Of a stretch of DNA of 64,000 nucleotides, positions 48,631 to 57,741 are shown in pieces. Made by a program: the position numbers and the translations under genes. Location: the NCBI GenBank assembly GCA_031260295.1, contig JAIRKE010000035.1, forward strand, positions 1 to 64,000, given 5' to 3'. This stretch comes from Azonexus sp. GTDB taxonomy: Bacteria > Pseudomonadota > Gammaproteobacteria > Burkholderiales > Rhodocyclaceae. The stretch's first letter is position 1. The number at the start of each line of letters is the position of its first letter. Below the pieces are notes generated by a model, which saw only the letters and a program-made list of their open reading frames with translations, was not told the origin of the DNA and ran no database searches.

Positions 48631-49134
48631 ATGAAATCACTTCTTCTACTGCTGGCCGCGGCTCTCTTTTCTTTGCCGGCGTCGGCAGAATGTACCGTCG
48701 TAACCATCTCGCACTCCTCGGCCAATCTATATCTTGGTATAGATACGCATTGCGTTGATCGGGAAACAATTTCCTTCACCAAAAAACCTGTTTATGAAAA
48801 AGGCAAAGATGGCGGAAAATATTTAACAAATGCAGACAACCTGATTGAATACCAGCTCAGGGAGGAATGTACGTGGAAAGGCCAGCCAGGAGACGATGCA
48901 ATGCGGTCACTGCTGGATTGGAAAATCCTTTCTTGCCACCCAAAAGGCCGCACGCCACTGGCCGGTGCAACCTATAAGCTGAAAGCTGGCACGAAGTATG
49001 TGAAGTACGATGAGTGCGGAGAAAAACTGAAAAAACCTGAAAAGGTGAAATTCTGGCAATACGTTTGCGTATCCGGGTGCAAGAAAAAAGGCGTACCCGC
49101 CAGATTGGACGTGCCGTGGGGCTACTGTGATTAG
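48631..49134 (+). CDS. Small exported cysteine-rich protein
   Basis: 167 residues. A clear signal peptide (LLLLLAAALFSLPASAE) leads to a Lys-rich domain with nine cysteines (ECTV, HCVD, ECTW, SCHP, ECGE, VCVSGC, YCD among them), probably disulfide-bonded outside the cytoplasm. No family is recognised. The DNA is AT-richer than its neighbours. It is the last of the four-gene series starting with the SPFH protein. Confidence 0.72.
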   Translation: MKSLLLLLAAALFSLPASAECTVVTISHSSANLYLGIDTHCVDRETISFTKKPVYEKGKDGGKYLTNADNLIEYQLREECTWKGQPGDDAMRSLLDWKILSCHPKGRTPLAGATYKLKAGTKYVKYDECGEKLKKPEKVKFWQYVCVSGCKKKGVPARLDVPWGYCD

Positions 49135-49161
49135 CAATCACGCTCGACAGAGTGGGATGTC

Positions 49162-49189
49162 TTGACATTGTCCGACGCTTCGTTACGAT
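49162..49189 (+). promoter_or_regulatory. Sigma-70 promoter of the toxin-antitoxin pair, apparently leaderless
   Basis: TTGACA (49162-49167) and TACGAT (49184-49189) with a 16-bp spacer. The start site would fall at about 49196, the A of the antitoxin ATG, and no Shine-Dalgarno sequence is present. The odd palindrome GACA-T-TGTC (49164-49172) overlaps the -35 and may be the antitoxin operator. Confidence 0.65.
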
Positions 49190-49195
49190 GAAACT

Positions 49196-49486
49196 ATGAC
49201 CACGCACGCCAACCGTACCGAAAAACTCGACCTTCGCCTGACGGCGCAGGCCAAGCACACCTTGGTCGCCGCCGCTCGGGCGCAGCGCCGCTCGTTGAGC
49301 GAGTTCGTGCTGGAAAGCGCCCTTGTCCGGGCGGAGGAAGCCCTTGCCGACCGTCGCGTGTTCCAACTTCCTCCCGAAAAGTGGGAAGCCTTTGTTGCCG
49401 CCCTGGATGCTCCGCCGCGCGACTTGCCCCGCCTGCGCGAGCTTCTGCGGAAGCCGGGCGTCTTTTCGGGCGACGGGCGGGCGTGA
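49196..49486 (+). CDS. DUF1778 antitoxin (TacA/AtaR type)
   Basis: 96 residues. The N-terminal ribbon-helix-helix (EKLDLRLTAQAKHTLVAAARAQRRSLSEFVLES) binds DNA; the C-terminal helix (LPPEKWEAFVAALDAPPRDLPRLRELL) is the usual toxin-neutralising tail. It overlaps the toxin gene by 4 bp (GTGA), so amounts are coupled. It probably represses the promoter at 49162-49189. Confidence 0.92.
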   Translation: MTTHANRTEKLDLRLTAQAKHTLVAAARAQRRSLSEFVLESALVRAEEALADRRVFQLPPEKWEAFVAALDAPPRDLPRLRELLRKPGVFSGDGRA

Positions 49487-49977
49487 GCGGTTTTCGGATC
49501 GAAAAACTCCATCGCCGCCATGCGGTAGAAACGTTCGATTGCGGCGAGGAGGCGCTGAACCGCTTTCTGGTTCGCTTTGCCCTCGCCAACCAGATGGCGA
49601 ACGCCTCGCAAACCTATGTCGGCCTGGCCGATGACGATGCCATCGTGGGCTTTTACACGCTCGCCGTCGGCGAGGTGCGCCATGAGGAAGCGCCGGGGCG
49701 CTTGACCAAAGGTCTTGCCCGGCATGCCGTGCCGATCATGTTGCTGGCCCGGCTTGGCGTCAGCGTGCGGCGGCAAGGCGGTGGAATCGGCGCGGGACTG
49801 TTGCGGGACGCTATTCTGCGCACCTTGCAGGTAGCCGACATTGCCGGCGTTCGCGCGCTCGCGGTGCATGCCAAGAACGAAGCGGCGCGCTCGTTCTACG
49901 AGCGTTTCGATTTTCTCCCCTCGCCCACCGATCCGCTGCACCTGTTCGCGCTCATCAAGGATTTGCGCAGCCTCTAG
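49483..49977 (+). CDS. GNAT acetyltransferase toxin (TacT/AtaT type)
   Basis: 164 residues from a GTG overlapping the antitoxin stop. The start pattern IEKLHRRHAVETFDCGEEALNRFL is a hallmark of GNAT toxins; acetyl-CoA is bound at SVRRQGGGIGAGLL, and the probable catalytic Tyr is in AARSFYERFDF. TacT/AtaT enzymes acetylate the amino acid on charged tRNAs and stop translation. The two genes form a complete type II module at the edge of the accessory block. Confidence 0.92.
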   Translation: MSGFRIEKLHRRHAVETFDCGEEALNRFLVRFALANQMANASQTYVGLADDDAIVGFYTLAVGEVRHEEAPGRLTKGLARHAVPIMLLARLGVSVRRQGGGIGAGLLRDAILRTLQVADIAGVRALAVHAKNEAARSFYERFDFLPSPTDPLHLFALIKDLRSL

Positions 49978-50022
49978 GCTGGCGGCGGCACTATCGGGCG
50001 CTTCCGGGGAGCACGAGGCCGA

Positions 50023-50062
50023 GCAATGTCTACTAATTTGACTAAAGATTAGTAGGCATTGC
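50023..50062. repeat. 15-bp inverted repeat before pepN
   Basis: GCAATGTCTACTAAT (50023-50037) and ATTAGTAGGCATTGC (50048-50062) are reverse complements with one mismatch, separated by ten bases. The arms are AT-rich, with no T run after them. The 263-bp gap (49978-50240) holds nothing else clear. Confidence 0.75.
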
Positions 50063-50240
50063 CAAGCTGCATTCGCTGATCGAGGAATCGATCACCTCCA
50101 GCCAACTCGGATGCCTTCGTATTACACGCCGCCGAAAATCTGGCCGAACGTTTTCAAAGCCTGAATCGGGCCTGAGCATTCCGCGCCGCTCGCGCTGGCG
50201 ACGGGTATCATCGGGCGCTTTTGCAATCCTTGCCTGAACC

Positions 50241-52850
50241 ATGAAAACCGATACCCCGCCGACCATTTACCTGAAGGACTACACCCCGCCCGCCTGGCTG
50301 ATCGACACGGTCGATCTCGACTTCGCCATTGGCGACGAGGCCACGGTCGTGACCGCCACGCTGGCGGTGCGGCGTAATTTGGCGGTAGCGATCCAGCCGT
50401 TGGCGCTCGATGGCGAGGAACTGGAAACGCTGGCGGTGCGGGTCGACGGCCAGCCGGCGGCCTATGAATTGACGCCCACCACGCTGACCCTCGCCGATCT
50501 GCCGGAACGCTTCACGCTGCAAACCGTGGTGCGCATCCATCCCGACCGGAATACCCGGCTGTCCGGCCTTTATCGTTCGCGCGACGGCTATTTCACGCAA
50601 TGCGAGGCGCAGGGGTTTCGCCGCATCGCCTGGTTTCTCGACCGGCCGGACGTGATGTCCGCCTATACGGTAACGCTGCATGCCGAGCGGGCGCGCTTTC
50701 CGGTGCTGCTGGCCAATGGCAATCCGGTCGCCAGCGGCGAGGCGGCGGATGGCCGGCATTGGGCGAAATGGGCCGATCCGTTCCGCAAGCCGGCCTATCT
50801 GTTCGCCGTCGTCGCCGGCCGGCTCGACGTGCTGCGCGACAGCTTCCGCACCGCTTCCGGCCGCGAGGTGCAGCTGGCCATTTACGTCGAGCCGGGCAAG
50901 CTCGACCAATGCCCGCATGCGATGGCCGCCCTGAAGAAGTCGATGCGCTGGGACGAAGAGCGTTTCGGCCTGGAATGCGATCTCGACCATTACATGATCG
51001 TCGCCGTCGGCGATTTCAACATGGGGGCGATGGAGAACAAGGGGCTCAACATCTTCAACACCAAGTACGTGCTGGCCCGGCCCGACGTGGCGACCGACAG
51101 CGATTTCGAGAATATCGACCGTGTCGTCGCCCACGAGTATTTCCACAACTGGACGGGCAATCGCGTCACTTGCCGCGACTGGTTCCAGTTGTCGCTGAAG
51201 GAAGGGCTGACCGTGTTCCGCGATCAGGAATTCGGCGCCGATTTGCATAACCGCCAAACCGCCCGCATCCGCGAGGTGCGCGGCCTGCGCGCCGCGCAAT
51301 TCCCCGAGGACGCCGGGCCGATGGCGCATCCGGTGCGTCCGGCTTCCTACATCGAGATCAACAACTTCTATACCGCCACGGTTTATGAGAAGGGCGCGGA
51401 AGTCATCCGCATGATGCAGACCTTGATCGGCCGCGACGCCTTCCGTGCCGGCATGGATGAATATTTCCGCCGTCACGACGGGCAGGCGGTAACGTGCGAG
51501 CATTTTGTCGCCGCGATGGCGGCAGCCTCGGGCTTCGACTTCACGCAATTCATGCGCTGGTACCAGCAGCCGGGGACGCCGCAGGTTGCCGTCACCGGCC
51601 ATTGGGATGCTGAGCGGCGCAGTTACACGCTGACCTGCACGCAGTCCAACCCGCGCGCCCGCGACGACGCGCCCTACTTAATCCCCCTGCGCGTCGCGCT
51701 GCTTGCCGGCGATGGCAGCCTGCTGCCGGGGAGCGAGCGCTTGCTGCAATTGAGCGCCACGACGCAATCCTTCGTTTTCGAGGACATCGCCGCCCAGCTA
51801 ACGCCATCCTTGATGCGCGATTTCTCGGCCCCGGTGACGCTCGATTTCGCCTACACGGCCGAGGAATTAACCCTGCTGCTGGCCCATGAACCCGATCCGT
51901 TCAACGCTTGGGAAGCCGGCCAACGGCTGGCGACGCGGCTAATTCTCGATGCTGCCGCAGCCATCGCCGCCGGCCGCTCGCCGGTCTGGCCGGACAGCTT
52001 CGCTGCTGCCGCCCGCCGCCTGCTGCAAACCCAGCAGCAGCGCGGCGCGGCCTTCGTCGCCGAGGCGCTGACCTTGCCCGGCGAAACGACGCTGGCCGAG
52101 ATGCTCGACCCGGTCGATCCCGACGCCCTGCATGCTGCCCGCGATGGCTTGCGCCGGCATCTGGCCGAGCGGCTCGAAGGCGAGTTTTCCAGCCTTTATG
52201 CCGACCTGGCGATCACCGAAGCCTACGCCCCGAGCAGCGAACAGGCTGGCCGGCGGGCGCTGCGCAACCTGTGCCTCTCCTACCTGCTCGAACTCGACAC
52301 GCCGGCCATACGGCAACTAGCGCTGCGGCAATTGCGCAACGCCGACAACATGACCGACCAGTTCGCCGCGCTGGCCGGGCTGGCTAACATCCAGGCCGCC
52401 GATTGCGCCGAGCGCGACGCGGCACTGGCCGATTTCTACGCCCAATGGCGGAACGAGGCGCTGGTCGTCGACAAGTGGCTGACCGCGCAATCGACCAGCC
52501 GGCGGTCGGATACCCTGGCCACGGTCAAGGCGCTGAGCGCCCACCCGGCCTTCGATCCCGGCAACCCGAACAAGATTTATGCGCTGATTCGCGCTTTCGG
52601 CGCCAATCTGGCATGCTTCAACGCCGCCGACGGCAGCGGTTACGCCTTCATGGCCGAGCAGATTCTGGCGCTGCACGAGCGCAACCCGCAGGTTGCTTCC
52701 CGCCTCGCCCGCTGCTTCGACCGCTGGCAAAAGTTCGACGCTGGCCGCCAGACGCATGCCCGCGCCGCGCTGGAACGCATCCGCGACCACGCCGGCCTGT
52801 CGCGCGACGTTCTGGAGGTGGTCGGCCGCGCCCTGAGCAATGCCGCCTGA
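50241..52850 (+). CDS. pepN: Aminopeptidase N
   Basis: 869-residue M1-family zinc peptidase removing N-terminal residues from peptides. GAMENKGLNIF binds the substrate N-terminus; VVAHEYFHNW holds HEXXH (H298, H302) and KEGLTVFRDQEF the third ligand. The C-terminal helical domain is complete. The start gives a typical N-terminus (PTIYLKDYTPPAWLIDTVDL). Confidence 0.97.
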   Translation: MKTDTPPTIYLKDYTPPAWLIDTVDLDFAIGDEATVVTATLAVRRNLAVAIQPLALDGEELETLAVRVDGQPAAYELTPTTLTLADLPERFTLQTVVRIHPDRNTRLSGLYRSRDGYFTQCEAQGFRRIAWFLDRPDVMSAYTVTLHAERARFPVLLANGNPVASGEAADGRHWAKWADPFRKPAYLFAVVAGRLDVLRDSFRTASGREVQLAIYVEPGKLDQCPHAMAALKKSMRWDEERFGLECDLDHYMIVAVGDFNMGAMENKGLNIFNTKYVLARPDVATDSDFENIDRVVAHEYFHNWTGNRVTCRDWFQLSLKEGLTVFRDQEFGADLHNRQTARIREVRGLRAAQFPEDAGPMAHPVRPASYIEINNFYTATVYEKGAEVIRMMQTLIGRDAFRAGMDEYFRRHDGQAVTCEHFVAAMAAASGFDFTQFMRWYQQPGTPQVAVTGHWDAERRSYTLTCTQSNPRARDDAPYLIPLRVALLAGDGSLLPGSERLLQLSATTQSFVFEDIAAQLTPSLMRDFSAPVTLDFAYTAEELTLLLAHEPDPFNAWEAGQRLATRLILDAAAAIAAGRSPVWPDSFAAAARRLLQTQQQRGAAFVAEALTLPGETTLAEMLDPVDPDALHAARDGLRRHLAERLEGEFSSLYADLAITEAYAPSSEQAGRRALRNLCLSYLLELDTPAIRQLALRQLRNADNMTDQFAALAGLANIQAADCAERDAALADFYAQWRNEALVVDKWLTAQSTSRRSDTLATVKALSAHPAFDPGNPNKIYALIRAFGANLACFNAADGSGYAFMAEQILALHERNPQVASRLARCFDRWQKFDAGRQTHARAALERIRDHAGLSRDVLEVVGRALSNAA

Positions 52851-52988
52851 AACCGATATCCTGACAAAAACATCGCCCGTCCCCGACAAAGAACGAGACA
52901 AATGTCTCTGGCATTTTCACGATAGCTGCCAGATTCCGCGCCGGCGGTTATACTTGCCGGCGGCATTGCCAACGCCGAAGGAAGAATC

Positions 52989-53531
52989 ATGGGAATATTC
53001 GCTCAGTTACAAGCCCTGTTCCGTACCCCGCCGCCCGCTCCAACCGCGCCGCCGAAGATCGCGACAAGCCTGGCCCCGCTTGGCGAGGAGCGTCGCCAAC
53101 GGCCCCGCCTCAATGCCCGCGAAGGCACGCGGGTGCTGATTATCGACGACTCCAAGACCATCCTCACGGTGCTGCGGAAATTCCTGCGCTCGGCCGGCTA
53201 TGAAACCGCCGAGGCGCTGGACGCCGAATCGGGTCTGGCCAGCCTGCCCAGCCAGCGCCCGGAATTGATCTTCCTCGACATCGTGCTGCCCGGCATGAAC
53301 GGCTTCGCCGCCTTGCGCGCCATCCGCCGCGATCCGACAACGCGCGACATCCCGGTCATCATGATGAGCGGCAACGAGCAAGCCATGGAACAGTTCTTCG
53401 GCAGCCGCATCGGCGCCGACGATTTCATGAAGAAGCCTTTTTCACGCCAGGAAATGTTTTTCCACATCGAGCGCCTGCTCGACGACCAGCAGATTCCGCG
53501 CCGCGCCGCCACGCGCCACGCCGAGACATAG
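52989..53531 (+). CDS. Single-domain response regulator with an N-terminal extension
   Basis: 180 residues. About 45 residues of basic, proline-rich sequence precede a receiver domain (IIDDSKT, phospho-acceptor D97 in LIFLDIVLPGMNG, Lys in DDFMKKPF). It resembles PilG/PilH-type receivers with no output domain. No kinase is adjacent. AAGGAAGA lies before the ATG. It is followed 58 bp later by the mscS-like gene. Confidence 0.85.
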   Translation: MGIFAQLQALFRTPPPAPTAPPKIATSLAPLGEERRQRPRLNAREGTRVLIIDDSKTILTVLRKFLRSAGYETAEALDAESGLASLPSQRPELIFLDIVLPGMNGFAALRAIRRDPTTRDIPVIMMSGNEQAMEQFFGSRIGADDFMKKPFSRQEMFFHIERLLDDQQIPRRAATRHAET

Positions 53532-53589
53532 CCGGAACCCGCCGCCAGGCGGCCGCTACCGCTGCGACGGCGAACACCCCGGAGAAGTC

Positions 53590-54444
53590 ATGGAAAACAA
53601 TTACCAGTCCCTGCAAATCCTGATCAACTCCTTCGCAACGCCATTTCGGATCGGCGTTATCGTGTTGCTGGCGGTCGCCACCCACGCGGCGATCCGCCGC
53701 CTGTTGCCGCGTTTGCGCGAAACGGTCGTCAGCCGACAGGAATCGCCCGATGCGGTACAACGCGTGCATACGCTGACCCGTGTCCTCCGCTACACGCTGA
53801 CCGTCGCCATCGGCGTCATTGCCGTATTGTCGATCCTGAGCGAACTCGGCATCTCGGTCGCTCCGCTGCTCGGCGCCGCCGGCGTTGCCGGCATCGCGAT
53901 CGGCTTCGGCGCGCAAAGCCTGGTCAAGGACTATTTTTCCGGTTTCTTCCTGCTGCTCGAAAACCAGATCCGCATCGGCGACATCATCGAGGCCGGCGGC
54001 AAAATGGGCACCGTCGAGGAATTGACGCTGCGCTACCTGCGCCTGCGCGACTACAGCGGCAACGTGCACTACGTGCCGAACGGCCAGATCACCGTCGTCA
54101 CCAATATGAGCCGGGGTTTCGCCTATGCCGTGATCGATCTCGGCATCAAGCACGACGAGGACGTCGACCGCGTGATCGGCGCGATGCGCGAGGTCGGCGC
54201 CGAATTGCGCCAGGACCCGGCATTCGCGCCGAAAATCCTGGCCGATCTGGAAATCGCCGGCGTCAATCAGTGGGCCGATTCGGCCGTCGTTATCCGCTGC
54301 CGCTTCCAGGTCGCGCCCCGCGAGCAGTGGTCGGTACGCCGCGAATACCTGCGCCGTGCCAAGGCGGCCTTCGACCGGCAAGGCATTGAGATGCCGCTGC
54401 CGCGCCTCAAGCTGGTTCGCCCGGAAATCCTCGCCGGCGCCTGA
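53590..54444 (+). CDS. mscS: Small-conductance mechanosensitive channel family protein
   Basis: 284 residues. Two hydrophobic helices (about 15-35 and 62-85), the pore helix with alternating Gly/Ala (LLGAAGVAGIAIGFGAQSLVKDYFSG, about 95-120), the beta domain (LENQIRIGDIIEAGGKMGTVEELTLR) and the alpha-beta C-terminus. It opens on membrane tension to release solutes. GGAG lies before the ATG. Its stop abuts that of the convergent algR-like gene. Confidence 0.93.
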   Translation: MENNYQSLQILINSFATPFRIGVIVLLAVATHAAIRRLLPRLRETVVSRQESPDAVQRVHTLTRVLRYTLTVAIGVIAVLSILSELGISVAPLLGAAGVAGIAIGFGAQSLVKDYFSGFFLLLENQIRIGDIIEAGGKMGTVEELTLRYLRLRDYSGNVHYVPNGQITVVTNMSRGFAYAVIDLGIKHDEDVDRVIGAMREVGAELRQDPAFAPKILADLEIAGVNQWADSAVVIRCRFQVAPREQWSVRREYLRRAKAAFDRQGIEMPLPRLKLVRPEILAGA

Positions 54445-55221
54445 TCAGCCGCCGGCCACCTGCCTGGCCGCCGCCCACTGGCGGCGGCTGACCGGCAGCC
54501 GCTCCGGCACGCCGCGCAGCAGCGCCCAGCCGTAAGCCTCGGCATCGTCGTCGGCAGCTTTCTCGAAGCCGGCCAGCGCCGTCTTGGCCACCAGGACCGC
54601 CCGGTGCAGGCGGATAAAACGTTCGGCGAATTCCGTTTCGAGATGGGTCAGCGTCTCGTCGAGCAGGAATTCGCGCTCCTGGGTACGCGCCGTCACGTAT
54701 TTGAGATCGGCCTTGAAATACAGCACTTCACCGACCGGCACCAGCAGCAGCCGTCCGCGCTCATGGCAGGACAGGTGCGAGCGCCCGCCGCCGCGCAGTT
54801 CGCGCCCCAGCCCGGCGAGCAGCGCCGGATCGACCGGCGGCTGGCCGCGCACTTTTTGCAGCGCGGTCAGGAGGCGCTGGGTGCGCACCGGCTTCAACAG
54901 GTAATCGACGGCATTGAGGTCGAAGGCCTGCACCGCGTAATTGTCGTAGGCGGTGACGAATATCACCGCCGGCGGCGATTCGAGGGCGCCAAGATGGCCG
55001 GCCAGCTCGATGCCGTCCATGGCCGGCATGCGGATGTCGGCCAGCACCACGTCGACCGGTTGGCGGCGCAGCAGTTCGAGGGCGGCGAGGCCATTGTCGG
55101 CCTCGCCGACAACTTCGCTCGGCAATTGCAGGGCAATGTCGGCGAGCAGCGTGCGCAGGCGCTCGCGGGCCAGCGGTTCGTCATCGACGAGGAGGATTTT
55201 CAGCGCTTCTTCTTGGGCCAT
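54445..55221 (-). CDS. algR: LytTR-family response regulator (AlgR type)
   Basis: 258 residues. Receiver domain with LLVDDEP and phospho-acceptor D62 (VVLADIRMPAMDG), Lys in YLLKPV, then a LytTR DNA-binding domain (about 145-250: VLYFKADLKYVTARTQEREFLLDETL ... RFIRLHRAVLVA). The ATG at 55221 lies inside the end of the kinase gene, a 22-bp overlap. In related bacteria AlgZ/AlgR pairs control twitching motility and exopolysaccharide. Confidence 0.9.
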   Translation of the reverse strand: MAQEEALKILLVDDEPLARERLRTLLADIALQLPSEVVGEADNGLAALELLRRQPVDVVLADIRMPAMDGIELAGHLGALESPPAVIFVTAYDNYAVQAFDLNAVDYLLKPVRTQRLLTALQKVRGQPPVDPALLAGLGRELRGGGRSHLSCHERGRLLLVPVGEVLYFKADLKYVTARTQEREFLLDETLTHLETEFAERFIRLHRAVLVAKTALAGFEKAADDDAEAYGWALLRGVPERLPVSRRQWAAARQVAGG

Positions 55222-56210
55222 GGCAGGATGATCCGAACTTCGTAGGCAGTGGCGCCATGCTCGATTTCGAGCCGGGCTTCGAGATCGTAATACAAGGCCA
55301 GGCGCTCGCGGATGTTGATCAGCGCCATGCGATTGCCGTTGGCGCGCGTGCTCGGGCCGCTGACCGGATTGCTGATGGCAATACACAGAGCGTCGTCGCG
55401 GCGGGTCATGGCGATGCGCACGGTACCGCCCGCCGGCGCCGGCTCGATGCCGTGGTAAACGGCGTTCTCCAGCAGCGGCTGCAGCATCAGCGGGGGAATG
55501 GGCAGGTCGAGATTCAGGCCGGCGATCTGCCAGTCCACGCGCAAGCGCTCGCCGAGGCGCAGATGTTCCAGTTCGAGATACTGCTTGGCCAGCTCGATCT
55601 CCTCGCCCAGGCTGACCAGTTCCTTCGGATCGCGCATGGCAGCGCGGAACAGATCGGACAGCGATTCCAGCGCCGCCTCGGCCTCCTGCGGCCGGGCGCG
55701 AATCAAGGACAGCACGGCGTTCAGGGAATTGAACAGGAAATGCGGTCGGATCCGGGCATTGAGCGCCGCCAGCCGCGCCTCGGTCTGGGCCGGATCGAAG
55801 GCGCCCGAACGCAAGTCGAAATAGAGCAGCAGCAATGCTGCCGCCATCATCGCCAGCAACGCGGCCCGCCACGGACTGCCGGCATCGTCCGGCAGCAGCC
55901 AGCCCCAGTAGGCGTGCAGCGCAAAAGCCAAGCCACCGGCCAGGGCCAGCACGGCTGCCTGGCCGGCGCGCAGCGGCAGGCGCCACAGCAGGTCGCGGCC
56001 CAGCGACAACAGGCCGAGACTGATCAGCAGCAGCGGTTCGACAACGGCCGCCAGGTCGACGAAGCGACTCGGCCACAGCGCCAGCTCCGGCACTTGCAGC
56101 AAAGCCGCGGCCAGGGCCAGGGCATTGACGCCGAGCAGAACGCGCAACATAACGCCGAAATTGCGCCAGTCGGGCAAGGGATGCGTGGCGGGAAACTGCC
56201 GTATACTCAT
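55200..56210 (-). CDS. algZ: LytS/AlgZ-type membrane histidine kinase
   Basis: 336 residues from the ATG at 56210. Four to five N-terminal hydrophobic helices, then the His_kinase domain with the phospho-acceptor in RIRPHFLFNSLNAVLSL, and a HATPase with LLENAVYHGIEP. The short sensor region lies within the membrane. It is divergent from argH, 59 bp away, an order seen in other betaproteobacteria and Pseudomonas. Confidence 0.9.
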   Translation of the reverse strand: MSIRQFPATHPLPDWRNFGVMLRVLLGVNALALAAALLQVPELALWPSRFVDLAAVVEPLLLISLGLLSLGRDLLWRLPLRAGQAAVLALAGGLAFALHAYWGWLLPDDAGSPWRAALLAMMAAALLLLYFDLRSGAFDPAQTEARLAALNARIRPHFLFNSLNAVLSLIRARPQEAEAALESLSDLFRAAMRDPKELVSLGEEIELAKQYLELEHLRLGERLRVDWQIAGLNLDLPIPPLMLQPLLENAVYHGIEPAPAGGTVRIAMTRRDDALCIAISNPVSGPSTRANGNRMALINIRERLALYYDLEARLEIEHGATAYEVRIILPWPKKKR

Positions 56211-56269
56211 TGTTTTCGTGCGGACTTTCCGAAATTCGTCACCGATCCGCTTCATTCTAGACCAGAGTC

Positions 56270-57655
56270 ATGACTTTCAACGCCAATCAATACACTTGGG
56301 CCGGCCGCTTCTCCGAACCGGTTTCTGATCTCGTCAAACGCTACACCGCCTCCGTCGACTTCGACCAGCGCATGTGGCGCCAGGATATCCGCGGCTCGCT
56401 GGCGCACGCGAAAATGCTGGCCAAGCAGGGCATCATCGCTGCCCAGGATCTGGCCGATATCGAGCGCGGCATGGCCATCGTCGCCGAGGAGATCGAGTCG
56501 GACCGTTTCGAGTGGTCGCTCGATCTGGAAGACGTGCACCTGAACATCGAAAAGCGCCTGACCGCGCTCGTTGGCGACGCCGGCAAACGGCTGCATACCG
56601 GCCGTTCGCGCAACGATCAGGTAGCTACCGACATCCGCCTCTACCTGCGCGATGCCATCGACGACATCCAGGTGCTGCTCAAGGCTTTTCGCGGCGCCCT
56701 GGTCGACCTCGCCGAAAAGGAGGCCGCGACGCCGATGCCCGGCTTCACCCACTTGCAAGTGGCGCAGCCGGTGACTTTCGGCCACCACATGCTGGCTTAT
56801 TTCGAGATGTTCGGCCGCGATGCCGAGCGCTTCGCCGACTGCAAGAAGCGCGTTGCTCGCCTGCCGCTTGGCGCTGCCGCACTGGCCGGCACCACTTACC
56901 CGATCGACCGTGAATTTGTCGCCCGCGAACTGGGCTTCGAGGGGGTTTGCGAGAACTCGTTGGATGCCGTCTCCGACCGCGACTTCGCCATCGAATTCTG
57001 CGCCGCCTGCGCGCTGCTGATGATGCACATCAGCCGCCTCTCCGAGGAACTGGTGATGTGGATGAGCCCACGTGTCGGCTTCATCCAGATCGCCGACCGC
57101 TTCTGTACCGGTTCCTCGATCATGCCGCAGAAAAAGAACCCGGACGTGCCGGAACTGGCGCGCGGCAAGACTGGCCGCGTCTACGGCCAGTTGATGAGCC
57201 TGCTGACCCTGATGAAGTCGCAGCCGCTGGCCTACAACAAGGACAACCAGGAAGACAAGGAACCGCTGTTCGACGCCGTCGACACTGTCACCGACACGTT
57301 GCGCATCTTCGCCGACCTGGCCGGTGGCATCACCGTCCGCGCCGACAACATGCAGGCCGCGCTGACCCAGGGCTTTGCCACCGCCACCGACCTCGCCGAC
57401 TACTTGGTCAAGAAGGGCCTGCCTTTCCGCGATGCACACGAGGCCGTCGGCCACGCAGTCAAGGCCGCCGAGTTGAAGGGCGTCGACCTGCCCGGTTTGC
57501 CGCTGGCAGAACTCCAGCAGTTCTCGCCGCTGATCGGCGACGACGTGTACGCCGTGCTGACCGTCGCCGGCTCGCTGGCCTCACGCAACCACATCGGTGG
57601 CACCGCGCCAGAGCAAGTACGCGCCGCCGTCGCCCGCGCCCGCAGCCGGCTGTGA
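56270..57655 (+). CDS. argH: Argininosuccinate lyase
   Basis: 461-residue fumarase/aspartase-superfamily enzyme that splits argininosuccinate into arginine and fumarate. Signatures: [47 protein letters not shown] and the mobile catalytic loop [12 protein letters not shown]. Standard length. Its stop codon overlaps a GTG that could begin the next gene. Confidence 0.97.
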   Translation: MTFNANQYTWAGRFSEPVSDLVKRYTASVDFDQRMWRQDIRGSLAHAKMLAKQGIIAAQDLADIERGMAIVAEEIESDRFEWSLDLEDVHLNIEKRLTALVGDAGKRLHTGRSRNDQVATDIRLYLRDAIDDIQVLLKAFRGALVDLAEKEAATPMPGFTHLQVAQPVTFGHHMLAYFEMFGRDAERFADCKKRVARLPLGAAALAGTTYPIDREFVARELGFEGVCENSLDAVSDRDFAIEFCAACALLMMHISRLSEELVMWMSPRVGFIQIADRFCTGSSIMPQKKNPDVPELARGKTGRVYGQLMSLLTLMKSQPLAYNKDNQEDKEPLFDAVDTVTDTLRIFADLAGGITVRADNMQAALTQGFATATDLADYLVKKGLPFRDAHEAVGHAVKAAELKGVDLPGLPLAELQQFSPLIGDDVYAVLTVAGSLASRNHIGGTAPEQVRAAVARARSRL

Positions 57656-57741
57656 GTCACCGCAAGCCGAAACAACCCGATGCGCCGGCCGACCCGGCCG
57701 TTCCGCCATTGTCCGGCAGCCCTCCCGCCCGGAGCCAGCCG

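Noticed and set aside
53425..54381. A 318-codon minus-strand open frame opposite the mscS-like gene
   Set aside because: Antisense shadow; the plus strand encodes a complete MscS with pore helix and ribosome site.
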